DNA from: Streptomyces rubellomurinus
Lineage (GTDB): Bacteria > Actinomycetota > Actinomycetes > Streptomycetales > Streptomycetaceae
Direction of reading: 5' to 3'
NCBI RefSeq assembly: GCF_000961885.1
Contig: NZ_JZKH01000006.1
Span: 1 to 64,000, forward strand
Length of the DNA stretch: 64,000 nt
The notes below the pieces were generated by a model. The model was not told the DNA's origin, ran no database searches, and saw only the letters and a program-made list of their open reading frames with translations. Positions 27,865-38,080 of the stretch are shown piece by piece (positions within the stretch are counted from its first letter, which is position 1; each line of letters opens with the position of its first letter). Made by a program: the position numbers and the translations under genes.

Positions 27865-29322
27865 ATGGTCCAGAGGCAGAAGCGGAGTCTGACCCGCATA
27901 ACCACTGTCATGCTCACGACCAGCGTTGCGCTGGGTGGTGGCCTGCTCGCGGCCGGTGCGGCGGTCGCGGCGGACGGCCCCGGCGCGGGCGTCACCGCGG
28001 TGGTGCAGAACAAGATGTTCGGCGAGAAGGTCGACGTCGAGGGCAAGGGTGCGGTCGACGCCGGCCTGTTCACCCTCAAGACGGCGTCGGGCGAGGAGCT
28101 GCGCACCTACTGCATCGACTTCGACAACCCGGTCTACCTGAACAGTGGTGCGAAGTACCACGAGGCGGACTGGTCGGCCAGCTCCCTCAACAGCAACGCG
28201 AACGCCCCCCAGATCCGCTGGATCCTGGACAACTCGTACCCGCACGTCCAGCTGGCCAAGCTGCGGGACGCCATCGGCGACGCGGACCTGTCCGAGGAGG
28301 ACGCCGCCGCCGGCACCCAGACCGCGATCTGGAAGTTCTCGGACGGCAAGACCGCGACCCCGCGCAACGAGCACGCCAAGAAGCTGCGCGACTACCTGAC
28401 CGGCGACGCCAACAAGGGCGTCGCGGCCGAGCCGAAGCCCTCGCTGACGCTCACCCCGGACTCCGTCACCGGCAAGGCCGGCGGCAAGCTCGGCCCGTTC
28501 GTGCTGAACTCCAGCGCCAACGCGGTGAAGCTGGCCGTCTCCGGCGACGCGGCCGACAAGATCAAGGTGCTCGACAAGGACGGCAAGGCCGTCAGCGGCG
28601 CCCTGACCGGCCCGATCGGCAAGGACACCCAGCTGTTCCTGGACGTGCCGGCCGGCACCCCGGACGGCAAGGCCGCGCTCAGCGCCAGCGCCGACACCAG
28701 CGTGCTCAGCGGCCGGGTCTTCATGAGCGACCTGGACGACGCGGGCAACCACAGCCAGACCATGATCCTGGCCGACTCCATCAAGGTCAGCGTCGCGGCC
28801 GAGGCCAAGGCCACCTGGAAGCAGGGCACCGGCGCGCTGGTCGACAGCAGCGCCAAGGTCGAGTGCGCCAACGGCGGCGTGCGCGTCACCGTCAACAACA
28901 CCGGTGACCAGCCCGCGACCGTCACGGTCGGCAAGCAGCAGGTGACCGTCCAGCCGGGCAAGAGCGAGAACGTGCTGGTCAAGGTCGCCGAGAAGGCCCA
29001 CTACGAGATCGCGGTGGCCGGCCCGAACGGCTACACCAAGACCTTCACCGGCACCCTCGACTGCAAGACCGGCGTGACGCCGACCGGCGCCCCGACCACC
29101 CCGGCCGCGACCGGCACCCCGACCGCCGGTCCGTCCACCGCGGCCGCCCACCCGGCCCCGTCGACCACCAGCGCCGCCCCCGGCACCGGTGGCCTGGCCC
29201 AGACCGGTGCCAGCAGCAACACCCCGATCATCGCCGGTGTCGCCGGTGCCCTGGTCGTCGCCGGTGGCGCCTCGGTCTTCTTCCTGCGCCGCCGTGGCCG
29301 CCACGGTCGCACCACCGCCTGA
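27865..29322 (+). CDS. Cell-wall-anchored TQXA (thioester) domain surface protein
   Basis: 485-aa exported wall protein. Signal peptide with a hydrophobic core ending near AAGAAVAA. The N-terminal TQXA domain has Cys83 (TYCIDFDN) and Gln152 (GTQTAIWKF), which in this family form an internal Cys-Gln thioester able to bond covalently to surfaces. Two or three beta-sandwich-like regions follow, then a Thr/Pro/Ala-rich stalk. The C-terminus is LAQTG (444-448), a membrane helix and RRRGRHGR, the LAXTG signal of class E sortases. ATG 27865 has GGAGGG 7 nt upstream. The sortase gene is outside the window. Confidence 0.93.
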   Translation: MVQRQKRSLTRITTVMLTTSVALGGGLLAAGAAVAADGPGAGVTAVVQNKMFGEKVDVEGKGAVDAGLFTLKTASGEELRTYCIDFDNPVYLNSGAKYHEADWSASSLNSNANAPQIRWILDNSYPHVQLAKLRDAIGDADLSEEDAAAGTQTAIWKFSDGKTATPRNEHAKKLRDYLTGDANKGVAAEPKPSLTLTPDSVTGKAGGKLGPFVLNSSANAVKLAVSGDAADKIKVLDKDGKAVSGALTGPIGKDTQLFLDVPAGTPDGKAALSASADTSVLSGRVFMSDLDDAGNHSQTMILADSIKVSVAAEAKATWKQGTGALVDSSAKVECANGGVRVTVNNTGDQPATVTVGKQQVTVQPGKSENVLVKVAEKAHYEIAVAGPNGYTKTFTGTLDCKTGVTPTGAPTTPAATGTPTAGPSTAAAHPAPSTTSAAPGTGGLAQTGASSNTPIIAGVAGALVVAGGASVFFLRRRGRHGRTTA

Positions 29323-29349
29323 AGCGCCTGAAGCGCCTGAACCGCCTGA
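29320..29349 (+). repeat. Tandem 9-bp repeat giving four in-frame stop codons
   Basis: TGAAGCGCC is repeated (29320-29328, 29329-29337, with TGAACCGCC at 29338-29346, then TGA). Since the period is 9, the stops at 29320, 29329, 29338 and 29347 are all in frame with the surface protein. Confidence 0.8.
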
Positions 29350-29397
29350 GCCCGGCCCGGAGGCACTGACCTCCTCGGACCCCTGAGGCGGAACGAC

Positions 29398-29434
29398 GGC
29401 CCGGCTCCCCGCATCCGCTGCGGGGAGCCGGGCC
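29398..29434 (+). terminator. Terminator of surface protein gene
   Basis: Perfect 16-bp stem (29398-29413 with 29419-29434), 5-nt loop, 75 bp after the first stop. Confidence 0.8.
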
Positions 29435-29590
29435 GTTCGCGTTGCCGTGGGGGCGTCGGCGCGGCGCTCCTCAACCCACGGGCCGGGATACCCCCGAGGG
29501 GCACCCCGGCGGTTCGGGGCTCCCGGCCGGGTGCGGCACAATGGAAGGCTGCAAGCCGAATTACTCCCGACGACGCCGGAGCGATCTCAC

Positions 29591-31255
<1,665 letters not shown>

Positions 31256-31271
31256 CATCCAGCTGTCACAA

Positions 31272-31311
31272 CGGCCCGGCAGACTGCCCTCCGGGGCGGC
31301 CTGCCGGGCCG
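31272..31311 (+). terminator. Terminator-like hairpin after ettA
   Basis: 11-bp stem (31272-31282 with 31301-31311) with a self-pairing 18-nt interior, 17 bp after the ettA stop. Confidence 0.6.
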
Positions 31312-31364
31312 CGGCCCGTCACCGACGTACGGCGGCGGGCGAACGGACACCGAGGAGAACATCC

Positions 31365-31808
31365 GTGGCCCGCCACATCTACGCCTGCCCGCTGCGCTGG
31401 TCCGACATGGACGCCTTCGGGCACGTCAACAACGTGGTCTTCCTGCGCTACCTGGAGGAGGCCCGCATCGACTTCATGTTCACCCAGGCCGCCGAGGCCG
31501 GTGCCGGGGAGTTCGCGGGCGGCTCGGTGGTGGCCCGCCACGAGATCGACTACAAGCGTCCGCTGGTGCACCGGCCCGAGCCGGTCACCATCGAGACCCG
31601 GGTGACGCACATCGGCAGCGCCTCGCTGACCGTCACCTACGAGATCAAGGACACCCACGAGGACGGCAGCGAGACGGTGTACGTCCGCGCCTCCACCGTG
31701 GTCGTCCCCTACGACCTGGCCGAGGGCCGGCCGCGCCGGATCACGCCGGTGGAGCGGGAGTTCCTGTCCCGGTTCATGGACGCGGAGCCCGCCGTCGCGG
31801 CAGTCTGA
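31365..31808 (+). CDS. Acyl-CoA thioesterase, hotdog fold (YbgC/FadM type)
   Basis: 147-aa single hotdog-domain enzyme that hydrolyses acyl-CoA esters. Signature RWSDMDAFGHVNNVVFLRYLEEARI carries the catalytic Asp (split here as SDMDAFGHVNN), then EIDYKRPL and a conserved YEIKD strand. GTG start has GAGGAG upstream. Followed 56 bp later by an unknown gene in the same direction, probably cotranscribed. Confidence 0.92.
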   Translation: MARHIYACPLRWSDMDAFGHVNNVVFLRYLEEARIDFMFTQAAEAGAGEFAGGSVVARHEIDYKRPLVHRPEPVTIETRVTHIGSASLTVTYEIKDTHEDGSETVYVRASTVVVPYDLAEGRPRRITPVEREFLSRFMDAEPAVAAV

Positions 31809-31864
31809 AGACGTACGCCCCGCACCACGCGAAACACCCCCACGACGATTCGAGCTGAGCCGCG

Positions 31865-32566
31865 TTGACCGTCACCGCCCGCCTCGCCCTCACCGACACC
31901 CGGGAGGCCGCCGACCTCTCCGCCTTCCTGCTGCGCCTGCTGCGCTTCGACAAGGCGGCGGTCGTGCGGCTGCAGGCGGTCGGCCAGGCATCGGAGGAGG
32001 GCCGCGACGGCGTGCTGGCGGTGTTCGGACGGCTGCCGCTGGGCGGCTCCGGCGCGCTGGCGATCCGCACCGCGCGGCTCGGCGGCCTCGACGAGCCGGT
32101 GGACCTCACCGTCTCGGCCGGGCAACTGCTGGACGGCGTGGACGCGGAGACCGGCGCCGTCGCGCTGCCCGCCCCGGTGACCGGCCCGGCCTGGGCCGGC
32201 CTGCTGCCGCCGCGCACCGGCTGGCGGCCGGTCGGCGCCCCGCCGGTGGCCGAGGTGTACCCCGAACTGATGGCCGGCGTCCGGGAGTTCCGCGAGCGCA
32301 GCGAGGCCGTCCCGGCCCACCACCGCACCCGCGCGGTGCTGGACGGGCTGGCCGACGAGATCTGGTCCCGCCCGGTCGGCGTGCTGCCGGAGCTGCCGCT
32401 GCGGGCGGTGCACGCCGCCTACGTGATCGGCTTCCTGAAGCCCGGCGCCCCGCTCACCGCGCACCGGGCGGGCGGCTGGCTGCGGCTGAGCGCCCCGGCC
32501 GGATCGGTGGTGCTGCGCACCGCGGCCGCGCCGGGCGCGGGGCTCGGGCTCAGCCCGCTCAGGTAG
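31865..32566 (+). CDS. Conserved hypothetical protein
   Basis: 233-aa cytoplasmic protein I do not recognise by function. It uses a TTG start (31865) with GAG-rich upstream sequence. The central part has YPELMAGVREFRERSEAVPAH followed by DGLADEIWSRP, and the end has VHAAYVIGFLKPG. No signal peptide, membrane segment or metal motif. The codon usage is typical of the genome, so it is a real gene; it follows the thioesterase and lies opposite the haemoglobin gene. Confidence 0.75.
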   Translation: MTVTARLALTDTREAADLSAFLLRLLRFDKAAVVRLQAVGQASEEGRDGVLAVFGRLPLGGSGALAIRTARLGGLDEPVDLTVSAGQLLDGVDAETGAVALPAPVTGPAWAGLLPPRTGWRPVGAPPVAEVYPELMAGVREFRERSEAVPAHHRTRAVLDGLADEIWSRPVGVLPELPLRAVHAAYVIGFLKPGAPLTAHRAGGWLRLSAPAGSVVLRTAAAPGAGLGLSPLR

Positions 32567-32617
32567 TCCGGCCGCTCGGGCGGTCGAGGATCGGCCTGTG
32601 CCACGGCCGGCCGGGGC

Positions 32618-33022
32618 TCAGCCCGGGGTGTTGATCATCGAGGCGGCCGCGTAGGCGAGGTAGTCCAGCAGCTGCTGCTCGTGCTCGGCGGACAGCTCCA
32701 GGCTCGCCACGGCCGCGCGCATGTGGGTGAGCCACGCGTCGTGCGCGGCCTTGTCCACCTTGAACGGCACGTGCCGCATCCGCAGCCGCGGGTGCCCGCG
32801 CCGCTCGCTGTAGGTGTTCGGGCCGCCCCAGTACTGCATCAGGAACAGCGCCATCCGCTCCTCGGCCGGGCCGAGGTCCTCCTCGGGGTACATCGGCCGC
32901 AGCAGCTCGTCCCCGGCGACGCCCTCGTAGAAGCGCCGGGCCAGCCGCCGGAAGGTCGGCTCGCCACCGACCTGGTCGAAGAAGGTCTCCTCGCTGAACG
33001 TGCCACGCCGGATCTCTTTCAC
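32618..33022 (-). CDS. glbO: Group II truncated haemoglobin
   Basis: 134-aa 2-on-2 globin of the trHbO class, which binds O2/NO and protects respiration or detoxifies radicals. It has the TrHb landmarks: FFDQVGGEPTFRRLARRFYEGV, MYPEEDLGPAEERMALFLMQYWGGP and the proximal His in RMRHVPF. The WGGP and LRMRHVPF segments are hallmarks of group II. GTG 33022 gives the usual length; a GTG at 33067 would add 15 residues with no clear ribosome site. Confidence 0.93.
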   Translation of the reverse strand: MKEIRRGTFSEETFFDQVGGEPTFRRLARRFYEGVAGDELLRPMYPEEDLGPAEERMALFLMQYWGGPNTYSERRGHPRLRMRHVPFKVDKAAHDAWLTHMRAAVASLELSAEHEQQLLDYLAYAAASMINTPG

Positions 33023-33109
33023 CCGACCATGGTCGCAGACGCCGGCGGGGCCGTACACCAGGACCAAAGGCGTACGACCCCGCGCGCTCGCGGATTCAGC
33101 GGGTGACGG

Positions 33110-34252
33110 CTACGCGTCCTCCCACTTGAACAGCTTCCAGGAGATGCCGGTCAGCACGGCCGCGAAGAGCAGCAGGCCGCCCATGGTGGGGAGGGCGTCC
33201 ATGACGCCGCCGCCGCGGGTGAGGACCGACTGCGCGCTGCTGACCAGGTAGTGCAGCGGCATGAACTCGGAGACGGTCTTCAGCCAGCCCGGAGCGCCGT
33301 CCATCGGGAAGAAGGAGCCCGAGAGGAAGGACATCGGCAGGACGATGACCTGCGAGATGCCGCTCGCCGCCTCCTCGGTCTTGGCGACCGAGCCGGCCAG
33401 CAGGCCGATCGACATGAAGGCGAGGGTCGCGCAGGCGACCAGCGGGATGATCAGCCACCAGTTGCCGGTGAGCTTGAGCCCGAAGAAGCTCGTCGCGACC
33501 ACCACGAAGACGGTGGTCTGCAGGAGCGCCGTCACCAGGGAGACCAGGATCCGGGAGCTGACCACCGTGCCGGCGCTGATCGGGGCGAGCCGCAGGCGGC
33601 GCAGCACCTTGCTCTTGCGCCAGTTGACCAGCGTCAGCGCGGCACCGAAGACCGCGCCGGTGGCGACGGCCCAGCCGAGCAGGCCCGGGGTGAGGAACTG
33701 GATCGGCTTGAGCGACTTGTCCTCGACCTGCTGGGAGTCCAGCACGTAGGCCGGCTTCTGGCCGGTGGCCGCCTGGTTGGCCTCCTGGACCACCGAGTTG
33801 AGGATGCCCTGGAGGGCGCCGGCGCGGACCTGGTCGGCCGCGGTGAAGCGCAGCTCGACCTTGCCGTCCGCGCCCTGCTTGATCAGCGCGTCGAAGTCGC
33901 CCTTGCGGACCTTCTCCAGCGTGGCGGCCTCGTCGTCGGTGTGGGTGATGGTGAGGACCTTGTCCAGGCCGGCCCGGTCCGGGCCCTGGATCGAGTCGAA
34001 CAGCTTCACCGCGCCGACCTGCGCCACCTTGGCGTGCGGGCTGTGGTCGCCCTTGCTGACGCCGCCGAAGAACACCAGGAAGACCAGCGGGAAGAGCAGG
34101 ATGAAGAACGTCGCGGTGCGGTCGCGCTTCATGCCGAGCAGCATCGCGCGGGACAGGCTCCAGAACGCGCTGACCCGCTCCCGCCCGCCGGCGTCGGCCG
34201 AGGTGCCGCGCGGGGCGGGTGCCTTCGGCGTGGTGGGGGTGGTGGCGGTCAT
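33110..34252 (-). CDS. ABC-2 type transporter permease
   Basis: 380-aa membrane subunit. One N-terminal helix (FFILLFPLVFLVFFGG), an extracytoplasmic domain of about 110 residues, then five or six helices ending in the typical ABC-2 block with PMSFLSGSFFPMD and PLHYLV. Its ATG overlaps the stop of the ATPase gene by 4 bp (ATGA), so both are translated together. Exports an unknown lipid, drug or peptide; the domain form resembles DrrB/YhgE-like exporters. Confidence 0.92.
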   Translation of the reverse strand: MTATTPTTPKAPAPRGTSADAGGRERVSAFWSLSRAMLLGMKRDRTATFFILLFPLVFLVFFGGVSKGDHSPHAKVAQVGAVKLFDSIQGPDRAGLDKVLTITHTDDEAATLEKVRKGDFDALIKQGADGKVELRFTAADQVRAGALQGILNSVVQEANQAATGQKPAYVLDSQQVEDKSLKPIQFLTPGLLGWAVATGAVFGAALTLVNWRKSKVLRRLRLAPISAGTVVSSRILVSLVTALLQTTVFVVVATSFFGLKLTGNWWLIIPLVACATLAFMSIGLLAGSVAKTEEAASGISQVIVLPMSFLSGSFFPMDGAPGWLKTVSEFMPLHYLVSSAQSVLTRGGGVMDALPTMGGLLLFAAVLTGISWKLFKWEDA

Positions 34253-35166
34253 GCGCGGAACTCCCGTCCGGTGAGCTGGAGGAAGACGTCCTCCAGGGTG
34301 GCACCGCGCACCTCGAGGCCGCGCAGCGCGTTCTGCTCGGCCAGCACGCTGAGCACCGGGGCCGGGAGCCGGGTGGAGACGGACAGCGTGACGGTGTCGT
34401 CCTCCAGGGTGGCGAGGTCGGCGCCGGCCGCGGTCAGCAGCTCGCGGGCCCGCTCGAGCGACAGCTGGCCGGAGGCCACGCTGATCCGGACGGTGTCGTC
34501 GATCTCGCGGATCAGCGCCGCCGGGGCGCCGGTGTGCAGGATCTTCCCGTGGTCCATGATCGAGACCCGGTCGCAGAGCACCTCGGCCTCGTCCAGGTAG
34601 TGGGTCGTCAGGACGACGGTGCGGCCCTCGGCGTTGATGTCGCGCAGGAGGTCCCAGAGGTTGCGGCGGGCCTGCGGGTCGAGGCCGGTGGTGGGCTCGT
34701 CGAGGAAGACGAGCTCCGGGTCGTGGGCGAGGGCGCAGGCGATCGACAGGCGCTGGGCCTGGCCGCCGGACATCTGGTCGGTGAGCGTCTCGGACTTGTC
34801 GGCGAGGCCGACCCGCTCCAGCATCGCGTCGGCCCGCTTGGGGCCGACCCCGTAGAACGACGCGAAGGTGCGGATGGTCTCCCGGGCCGTCAACTTGCGG
34901 AAGAACGCGGAGGCCTGGAACTGCACGCCGATGCGCGGCAGCAGCTTCGGATTGCGCGGCCAGGGCGCCATCCCCAGGAGCTCGATCCGGCCCTCGTCGG
35001 GCTTGCGGACCCCCTCCAGGATTTCCATCGTGGTGGTCTTCCCGGCGCCGTTCGGGCCCAGGATTCCGTAAAATTCGCCGGCCTCGACGGTCAGTGACAC
35101 CCCGTCGACAGCCTGCACATCCCCGTACCGCTGACGGATGCCGTCAGCGGATATAGCTGCAGTCAT
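34249..35166 (-). CDS. ABC transporter ATP-binding protein (DrrA-like)
   Basis: 305-aa ATPase partner of the adjacent permease. Walker A GPNGAGKTT, Q-loop IGVQFQASA, signature MSGGQAQRL, Walker B LVFLDEPTTGLD and H-loop LTTHYLDEA. The C-terminal extension after residue 225 (ARELLTAAGADLATLEDD..) is typical of daunorubicin-resistance-type ATPases. ATG 35166 is chosen; the longer frame includes the upstream terminator hairpin. Confidence 0.94.
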   Translation of the reverse strand: MTAAISADGIRQRYGDVQAVDGVSLTVEAGEFYGILGPNGAGKTTTMEILEGVRKPDEGRIELLGMAPWPRNPKLLPRIGVQFQASAFFRKLTARETIRTFASFYGVGPKRADAMLERVGLADKSETLTDQMSGGQAQRLSIACALAHDPELVFLDEPTTGLDPQARRNLWDLLRDINAEGRTVVLTTHYLDEAEVLCDRVSIMDHGKILHTGAPAALIREIDDTVRISVASGQLSLERARELLTAAGADLATLEDDTVTLSVSTRLPAPVLSVLAEQNALRGLEVRGATLEDVFLQLTGREFRA

Positions 35167-35250
35167 GTGCCCTGAGAATAGGGCTCCCGAGCGCGTTTGT
35201 GCACATCGGGGACTGGGGATTTGGGGATTCCTTGAGGGTGGGGGCGAAAG

Positions 35251-35292
35251 CGGCCGGGCCGGGCGGAAAGTGAATTCCGCCCGGCCCGGCCG
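35251..35292 (-). terminator. Terminator of the PknG/FHA operon
   Basis: Perfect 18-bp stem (35251-35268 with 35275-35292), loop AGTGAA. It lies 33 bp after the FHA gene's stop, and separates that operon from the ABC exporter. Confidence 0.85.
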
Positions 35293-35324
35293 GAGTTGTC
35301 GCTGACTGGCCCTCAAGAGGGCGG

Positions 35325-36512
35325 TCAGGCGCGGTGCACCGTGATGGTCGTCCAGGCGCCGATGTGGATCCGGTCGCCGTCGTTCAGGGGCACCGCGGTG
35401 TGCGGGGCGATCGGCTCGGCGCCGCCGTTGACGGTGGTGCCGTTGGTCGAGTCCTGGTCCACCAGGACCCAGCTGCCGTCCGCCTGTTCGGCGAGCAGCG
35501 CGTGCTGGTGCGAGGCGCCCGGGTCCTCCGGGGGCACCGACAGGTCGATCTCGGGCACGGTGCCGCGGTGCTGGCTGCGCCGCCCGATCCGCAGCTGGCC
35601 GCGGCCGGTCAGCGGGATGCGCCGCTCGGGGCAGTACGGCGGGAAGAACAGGCCGGCCGCCTCGGGGCCGCTACGGGTCATCATCTCGGTGAAGTAGTCG
35701 CGGTCGGCGGCGACCACGGCGATCCAGTTGGCCCGCAGGGGCTCGGTCGGCGCGGGCTCCGGCTGGCCCTGCGGCTGCGGCTGGGGCTGGGGCTGGGGCT
35801 GGGGCTGCGGCGGGGCGAGGTGGAAGGACGTGCCGTAGTCGCGGTTGGGCGCGGGCTGTCCGGCGGGCGGCCCGGCCGGCTGTCCGGCGTAGACCGGGCC
35901 GGAGTCCGAGCCCAGCACGGCGTCCGGGAAGGCGCCCTCCGGCGGCGGGTAGCCGTAGATGTGCGGGTGCTGCGCGGCGTCCGGCTGCGGCGGGGCCGCC
36001 GGCGGCTGCTGGACGGGCTGCGGGTGCGGGACGGGCTGCTGGTGTTGGACGGGCTGCGGCTGCGCCGTGCCGCCGTACGCCTCCGGGATGTTCAGCGGCG
36101 GCGGCTGGGCCGGCCCGGGCGCGGGCGCGGGCGCGGGCATGCCGGTGGGCGGCGGCTGGCGGCGCGAGGGCGTGGACAGCTCGTAGTCGTAGCCGCACTC
36201 CTCGCAGAACCGGCCGGTCTGCGGGCTGCGGCAGATCGGGCACAGGGCCAGGCCCTCGGTGAGGTCCGGGAAGCCGTGGCCCGCCGGGGGCGGCGGTACG
36301 GCCCCGGGCGGCGGCACCGCGCCGGGCTGCGGCGGAGGGTAGGCCGACGGCGGCGGCATCGGCGGGGGCACCGGGGCGCCGTAGGGCGCGCCGGGCGCGG
36401 GGTGGCCGCCGTGGGCCCCGGGCGGGGCCGGTGGCGGCGGCGTCATGGGAAAGCCGCAGAAGTCGCACCAGTCCTCGGCCTGCGACTCGTGGCCCCTCGG
36501 GCAGATCGGCAT
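35325..36512 (-). CDS. FHA domain protein with N-terminal zinc ribbons
   Basis: 395-aa phospho-threonine reader. Two CxxC zinc ribbons (C4/C16-C19 in PICPRGH..DWCDFCG, and CPICRSPQTGRFCEECG near residue 92) are separated by a Pro-rich linker. A long Pro/Gln linker includes a (QP)n run near residues 235-250. The C-terminal FHA domain (about 300-395) shows LRIGRR, SVPPEDPGASHQHA and DSTNGTTVNG. Last gene of the PknG locus; it may bind the phosphorylated targets of the kinase, as GarA does in mycobacteria, though it is not a simple GarA. Confidence 0.92.
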   Translation of the reverse strand: MPICPRGHESQAEDWCDFCGFPMTPPPPAPPGAHGGHPAPGAPYGAPVPPPMPPPSAYPPPQPGAVPPPGAVPPPPAGHGFPDLTEGLALCPICRSPQTGRFCEECGYDYELSTPSRRQPPPTGMPAPAPAPGPAQPPPLNIPEAYGGTAQPQPVQHQQPVPHPQPVQQPPAAPPQPDAAQHPHIYGYPPPEGAFPDAVLGSDSGPVYAGQPAGPPAGQPAPNRDYGTSFHLAPPQPQPQPQPQPQPQGQPEPAPTEPLRANWIAVVAADRDYFTEMMTRSGPEAAGLFFPPYCPERRIPLTGRGQLRIGRRSQHRGTVPEIDLSVPPEDPGASHQHALLAEQADGSWVLVDQDSTNGTTVNGGAEPIAPHTAVPLNDGDRIHIGAWTTITVHRA

Positions 36513-36594
36513 CAGGTCCCCCTCACTTCGAGCGCGTCGAGCCGGATCGGGGCGGCGTCGCGCCGGGCCGTCGGCCCGGCCACGTCTTCAGCGG

Positions 36595-37950
36595 TCACTT
36601 CTTCACACGCACTGTCTTGGTCGACCGGGTCTCAAGGGTCATCGAGTCGGCCTCGCTCACGTTCTTACGGAACCGAACCGTACCCTCCTTGGGGTCGACG
36701 ACGTCGACCACCTTCTGGAGCAGCTTGTACGTGCCCTCGTTGCCGGTCTCGTGCGCGATCCGGACGGCGGCGCCCAGCTTGGCCGTCGCGGTGTCGACGT
36801 CCCCGGCCCGGTGGGCCTCCAGGCCCTCCTGGATGGAGGAGGCCAGCACGGCCTGCCCGGTGTAGTGGGCGACCTGCGGGCTGATCCGGGTGGAGGCGGC
36901 CAGGTCGTCCGTCCAGACGGCCTTGACCAGGCCCTGGGAGAGCACCTCGGGGGTGCCGCCGCCGACCTGCGGGGGCAGCACCAGGCTGATCCGGGCGGCG
37001 AGCATCTCGTTGCCGATCGAGGCGGCCGGGACCTCGACGCAGACGTGGTAGTCGCGGCTCTCGTCGCCCCAGGAGCCGGTGGGGTAGTCGCCGGCCCGGG
37101 GCCCGGCCTCGGTGCGGCGGGCGGTCAGGTCCTCGACCGAGGGGGCGACCTGCTTGACGAACTTGACGGTGGCGTTGGCCGGGGTCCAGATCCGCAGCGC
37201 GACGTCGGCGACCTGCTTGCCCATCGCGCCGGCCATCATCGAGCGGAAGTCCTCGGCCAGGCCGGAGGGTTCGGCGACGATGTCGGTGGTGCCGAGCAGC
37301 GCGGAGGAGATCTTGCGCAGCTCGTCGATCCGCCAGTCGGTGCCGACGCCGCGGCAGTCGGCGGTGAAGTGGCCGGTGACCCGCTCGACGGTGCGGGCCA
37401 GGTCCTCGGCCGACTCGTGCTCGTTGTTGCCGTCGGTGAGCAGGATGGCGTGCCGGATGGCGATCTCGCGGCGGGTCAGGAAGAGCTGGTCGGCCTTGGT
37501 CAGCCAGGTGCCCATGGCGGTGCCGCCGGCGGCGGTGAGCCGGCGCAGCGACTCCTTGGCCTGGTCGCGGGTGGCGGCGGAGGCGATCGCCAGGGTGCCG
37601 TCGCCCGGGTAGATGTCGCGGGCCTCGTGGGTGCCGGCGACGACGGCGAAGGCGGTGCCGTCGCGCACCGCGTCGATGGCGGCGGCGGTGGCCTCGCGGG
37701 CGCCGTTGATCTTGGTCTTGGGGTAGTCCATCGAGCCGGAGCAGTCGACCAGGATCACCACGGCCGCGGCGGCGTCGGCACCCGGCGGCACGGCGTCGAA
37801 GCGGCCGAGCGGGCGGCCGCCGGAGGTGCCGCCGCCGGTGGCGGTGACGGTGACGATGGCGTTGACCTCGCGGGCGCCTTCGGCGAGGCACTCGTTCTGG
37901 AAGATCTCCACGTCGAACTTGGGCAGGTTCGGCTTCGCCAGTGTGGCCAT
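36595..37950 (-). CDS. VWA domain protein
   Basis: 451-aa protein with a von Willebrand A domain. MIDAS metal site VDCSGSM (DxSxS), downstream GGTAMG threonine and LTDGNNE aspartate are intact, so it should bind Mg and a partner. The C-terminal third (AHYTGQAVLASSIQEGLEAHRAGD.. split) is helical. No signal peptide. The frame runs up to 38040 but ATG 37950 begins the conserved part (ATLAKPNLPKFDV). VWA, PP2C and FHA proteins next to a kinase are a known signalling combination. Confidence 0.92.
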   Translation of the reverse strand: MATLAKPNLPKFDVEIFQNECLAEGAREVNAIVTVTATGGGTSGGRPLGRFDAVPPGADAAAAVVILVDCSGSMDYPKTKINGAREATAAAIDAVRDGTAFAVVAGTHEARDIYPGDGTLAIASAATRDQAKESLRRLTAAGGTAMGTWLTKADQLFLTRREIAIRHAILLTDGNNEHESAEDLARTVERVTGHFTADCRGVGTDWRIDELRKISSALLGTTDIVAEPSGLAEDFRSMMAGAMGKQVADVALRIWTPANATVKFVKQVAPSVEDLTARRTEAGPRAGDYPTGSWGDESRDYHVCVEVPAASIGNEMLAARISLVLPPQVGGGTPEVLSQGLVKAVWTDDLAASTRISPQVAHYTGQAVLASSIQEGLEAHRAGDVDTATAKLGAAVRIAHETGNEGTYKLLQKVVDVVDPKEGTVRFRKNVSEADSMTLETRSTKTVRVKK

Positions 37951-38080
37951 GGGGCGGTCGGCTCCCGTCGGATGCGTGGTGGGTGTGATCGGGTCGGTGG
38001 GGCGGCCCGCCGGGCGGCGGTCCACCGGGCCGGGGGCCATTCGTGCCGTCAGGCCCCCGGGCCGTCCGGGCGTGGCGTGC

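Noticed and set aside
27865..29322. Chaplin or collagen-like spore coat protein
   Set aside because: The Cys-x-D-F / GTQTAIW pair and LAQTG tail fit a TQXA adhesin; there is no chaplin domain.
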